The notes beneath the pieces are model-generated. The model was not told where the DNA came from and searched no databases. It worked only from the letters and a program-made list of their open reading frames with translations. Positions 60,701 through 64,000 of a stretch of DNA of 64,000 nt are shown one piece after another (the stretch's first letter is position 1; every line of letters begins with the position of its first letter). A program made the position numbers and the translations under genes. The DNA is from Nageia nagi. Lineage: Eukaryota > Pinophyta. Location: NCBI GenBank assembly GCA_050084985.1, contig JBITNC010000001.1, positions 57,474,001-57,538,000 of the forward strand, given 5' to 3'.

Positions 60701-61640
60701 TGCAACCAAACATGGTCTTCCATATGAAACTTATGGTCAACTCTATGTTTTTCATGTCTCATGTTGTTCTTGGCTTGGCTTGTCTCAAGTTGCTCTTGGA
60801 CTTTCAAATGAATTTGCGTAATCTTGTCACCAAATTTTTTACTTGCTTTTTCTCTTTCTTAAGTGATTTCTCTTCATCCTTTTGATTCCTAAACACATAA
60901 TCAAAAGGTTAAGGTGGTAAATAACTAAAATAAGTCTCAAAATTACTCTTATTAATGGAGGAATGAATTACCCTATTGTATGCATCTTGGATATATTCAA
61001 GATGTTCATCGCAAGACTTAGGATGTTTTCCATAATATCCCCTCAAGAGCTAAACTACTATTCTATTCATCACCTCGATTTTTCCATCTATTTGAGGATT
61101 CAACCTTGTATCCATATTTCCCCATAAACATGTCTAAAACTTGCCCAAAAATATACTATTTCTATCTAAAATAATGGAATTAGGCAATCCAAAAAACCCA
61201 AACATGAGAAAAAAATAAATTTGTAGCATCTTGTCTTGTTATAGTTTTTTACATGGAACCAAAATACACATCTTGCTAAATATATCCATAATAACAAATA
61301 AATAGTCATGAATTCTCTTAGTCATAGGCAATCCTCCCATAAAATCCATTGAGATACATTCCCATGGACATGAAGGTATTGTAAGTGGCTAATACAAATC
61401 CAATTTTTTATTACTTAGCTTACTAGTGCAACACAAAGAACACCCCCTTATGTACTTGGCAACTTTATCTTGCATCTTTGGCCAATATACATACCTTTGC
61501 AAATTATACAATGTATTTCTAACCCCAAAATGTCTTGTAATATTTGAAGTATGTGCTTCTCTAATTAGTCCAATCCTTTCACTGATAGGGACACAATGCA
61601 ATAAAATAATAAATAAGTTCATTTTGTAAATGAAATTCAT
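60701..61640 (-). pseudogene. gypsy G2 integrase zinc finger and core
   Basis: ORF 61640-61389 holds the HHCC finger: HTSNITRHFG, YWPKMQDKVAKYI, then CSLC. The core follows at 61390-60950 with frame breaks. The segment 60950-60990 is the intact version of the site into which A3 jumped in G1. Confidence 0.75.
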
Positions 61641-61859
61641 TCAAATCCTCATACTTGGACCTGATGAAGATAACTACTCATACACTTCTCCAAATTTTGG
61701 ATCCTGCACATATGCCTTTGAAAATGACTCAGATAGGAAAGGAAGGAATTTCAACACTAAGAGGGAACTTACTAGACCCTATTTGCATGCCTCTAATGGA
61801 CCAAAATTAGTACTACATGCCATTGATGTGTGGAATATGCAGTTATAGGTGGCCTAAAA

Positions 61860-62501
61860 AGCATATCAACAACCTTATTTTATGTTCTTTTCTTATACTT
61901 GGTCACTATATGAAATTGTTGTAGAAAACCCATCCATCTATAGTGTCTAGTTTGTTGCAATTTTGATTGAGTTTGTAAATACTTTAATAGTTGATGATCA
62001 GTATGAATGATTATTTCTTTCTCCATTAAGTAATATTTCTACTTTTTAATAGCTTGAACCAATGAATACATTTTCTTATCATAAGTAGGAAAATTCAAAA
62101 TAGCCCCACAAAAGTTTTTTAGAATGATAGCAAATTAGTTTACCTTCTTGTAACAAAATGGATCCCATGTCATAGTCACTTGCATCATTCTCCACTTCAA
62201 ATGGCTTATGAAAATTAGGAAGTGCTAGCACAAGTGCACTGATAATTTTTTGCTTCAAAGTGTCAAAAGATGTTTCTTGTTGTTTTCTACATTGAAAAAT
62301 GTGCCTCTTTTTGGTTACATCATGTAAAGGTGAAGCAATATGAGAAAAATCAATAATAAACTTTCTCAAATATTGGAAAACATAGAAGAAACTCCTTACT
62401 TTAGTTACATTAGATGGCCTTGGCCAATCTACTATAACACTTACTTTATTAGGATTTGTCTTAAGTTGTCCATGATTAATAACATGGCCCAAATACACCA
62501 A
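61860..62501 (-). pseudogene. gypsy G2 RT end and RNase H
   Basis: ORF 62501-62079 reads YLGHVINHGQLKTNPNKV, VIVDWPRP, then LRKFIIDFSHIASPL and VENDASDYDMGSILLQ (DAS motif of RNase H). Confidence 0.8.
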
Positions 62502-63090
62502 AGACTCTTTTTCAAACTCACATTTTGAATGTTTTGATAATAATTTCTCCTTATGAAAAGTTTAAAACACTTATCTAAGATGTACAACATGTTCTTCCCA
62601 TGTAGAACTATAAATAAGAATATCATCCAAGTATACAACAATAAAAGAATTAATAAATAGACAAAGTACATCATTCATTACTATCATAAAAGTAGCTAGT
62701 GCATTGCATAAACCAAATGGAAAAATAAGCCACTCACATAGGCTTTGTCTTGTCTTGAAGGTAGTCTTCCATATGTCCTCCTCCTTGATTATAACTTGGT
62801 GATATCGACTTCTCAAGTTTAGTTTTGTGAATAATCTTGCCCTTACAACTGATCCAAAAGATCATCTATTTGAGGTAAAGGATAGCAATTTTTGATGGTG
62901 GTTTTGTTTAATGCTCTATATTCAATGCATATTTCCCAAGTTTGATCCTTCTTTAGAATTAAAATAATAAATGATCCATATGAAAATGTACTTGGTCTAA
63001 TCACTCCTTGATCAACCAACTCCTAAATCTGCCTCCTTATCTTCCCTTACTCAAAAATTGATTATCAATACAAAGCTATGTTGGGCAATG
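62502..63090 (-). pseudogene. gypsy G2 reverse transcriptase
   Basis: ORF 62816-62571: [31 protein letters not shown] (normally NAPATF) and [11 protein letters not shown] with YLDD intact at 62633-62622. Upstream text to 63090 is RT N-terminal with stops. Confidence 0.8.
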
Positions 63091-63153
63091 AAGAATCAAG
63101 TAACAATTGAATATCATGTTGTATATCCCACATAGGAGGTAATCCCTATGGCT

Positions 63154-63870
63154 CTAGAAATAATCAGTAAAATCCCAAACCAAATCGTGCATATGTTCCT
63201 CTCTTTTGCACATTGGTGGTGGTTTGAAATCAGTATTGCACACCATTGACAATGTGAGATTCACCTCACCTAAGGCTCCTATTTTGACCATGATTAGAAT
63301 AAAATTTTTAGAAGCATTTACAAGGTGTTTTACTTGACTAGTAGTGACCAAAGGTAGCTTTTTTCTACTTTTATGTGCACTAGCTAGAAACATCTTTCTA
63401 TCTTTCACTAATCGTAATTTATTCAATCTTTTGTAATAAATGCCATCTCTATCCCACATGTAAGGGTTACCAAGAATAACGCCACACATATCTAAAGGAA
63501 CAACATCAACCACAACTTCATCAATGTACTTTACACAAATACAAAACTTGAACTTACATTGTTTAGTGACTTACAAACTAGCATTGTGATGCACCCAACC
63601 CAAAGGATATGGATTTGGATGGTTGAAAGTTTCCAAACCCAAATTACTTACCATAGTTTTTAAAATCAAATTTTCTTGAGAATCTGGATCAATAATGCAA
63701 TCCACTTTGGTTATTTTGATTTGGAATTTGAGGTGGAATACTTGAATCCTTTGTTCTTCAATGTCTTGAGGTTCTTCAACCTTTTGAATGGTTGAACAAT
63801 TTATTCTCTCATCAACATCTGAACTACCCTTAATATCATCAAATTTAAGAACCATAGCATTAGTTTTATC
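63154..63870 (-). pseudogene. gypsy G2 protease region
   Basis: ORFs 63855-63571 and 63513-63154 together parallel G1 58330-57833 (NLILKTMVSNLGLETF; PYPLGWV; LDMCGVILGNPYMWDRDGIY). The active-site region is CIIDPDSQENL: again Asp in the Gly position of DxG. Confidence 0.8.
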
Positions 63871-63899
63871 TTTATTCTTATGCTTATATGGACATAATT

Positions 63900-64000
63900 C
63901 CAGATGTAATTTCTAATATTTATCATCAACATGACCATCTTTATCACAATGAATATAATGTCTACCATCACCTTCTTTCTTTGAAATATTAGTGATCTTA
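63900..64000 (-). pseudogene. gypsy G2 gag C-terminal zinc knuckle
   Basis: Near 63960-63915 the knuckle reads Y-IH-C-DKDG-H-VDDK-Y: first and last Cys are both Tyr. Confidence 0.65.

Larger units (their letters stand above)
60267..64000 (-). mobile_element. Ty3-gypsy element G2, cut by the window edge
   Basis: Read right to left from the window edge: zinc knuckle, protease, RT, RNase H, integrase zinc finger, integrase core, C-terminal tail, then the shared LTR. It is collinear with G1 and very similar to it. Gag and the 5' LTR lie outside the window. Frames are broken but longer ORFs remain than in G1. Confidence 0.85.

Overview
The window looks like intergenic DNA of a seed plant with a large, AT-rich genome full of old LTR retrotransposons. 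A gymnosperm is my guess, inferred from the deep decay of most elements. One gene looks functional: a six-exon inositol-transporter-type sugar/H+ symporter on the minus strand (15173-18353), in an island of about 4 kb free of recognisable transposons. No tRNA or rRNA gene and no CRISPR array was seen.

Layout. 1-4916: 5' half of a minus-strand Ty1-copia element (family A, copy A1). 6607-10929: a plus-strand stretch with intron-less, frame-broken fragments of unrelated host genes (a PDS5-like cohesin cofactor, an SLC35F/DUF914-like transporter, two unidentified coding remnants), ending at a putative 3' LTR (L); this looks like a gene-transducing retroelement. 12685-13390: a decayed ORF of unknown family with an in-frame 36-bp duplication. 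15173-18353: the transporter gene. 19050-22990: AT-rich DNA with little else.

23040-36480 is a nest. The oldest layer is a minus-strand copia RNase H remnant. It was hit by a tRNA-type SINE (about 36040-36205) and by copia A2 (23184-35904, target-site duplication TATTT). A2 was in turn hit by a plus-strand Tnt1-like copia, B (25505-30493, duplication GTTTC), the youngest and most readable element: 479-bp LTRs with about 20 differences, and all pol domains present but interrupted by stops and three frameshifts.

36916-46158 holds decayed Ty3-gypsy pieces in both orientations (G4 plus, G3 minus, G5 plus). 47329-64000 holds two minus-strand gypsy elements, G1 and G2, that share a single LTR (59544-60266). 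G1 is split by copia A3 (47580-55543, duplication CCCTA); the intact target site survives in G2 at 60971-60975.

Themes. (1) Decay is dominated by C-to-T and G-to-A change: CAG to TAG stops in B, and recurrent Cys-to-Tyr loss in zinc knuckles of every other family, as expected of heavily methylated transposons. (2) Family A has an unusually long leader (2.2-2.8 kb between primer site and gag) with a conserved hairpin that shows a compensatory change, and a different GC-rich repeat block in each copy. (3) Host-gene fragments appear to have been captured by a retroelement.
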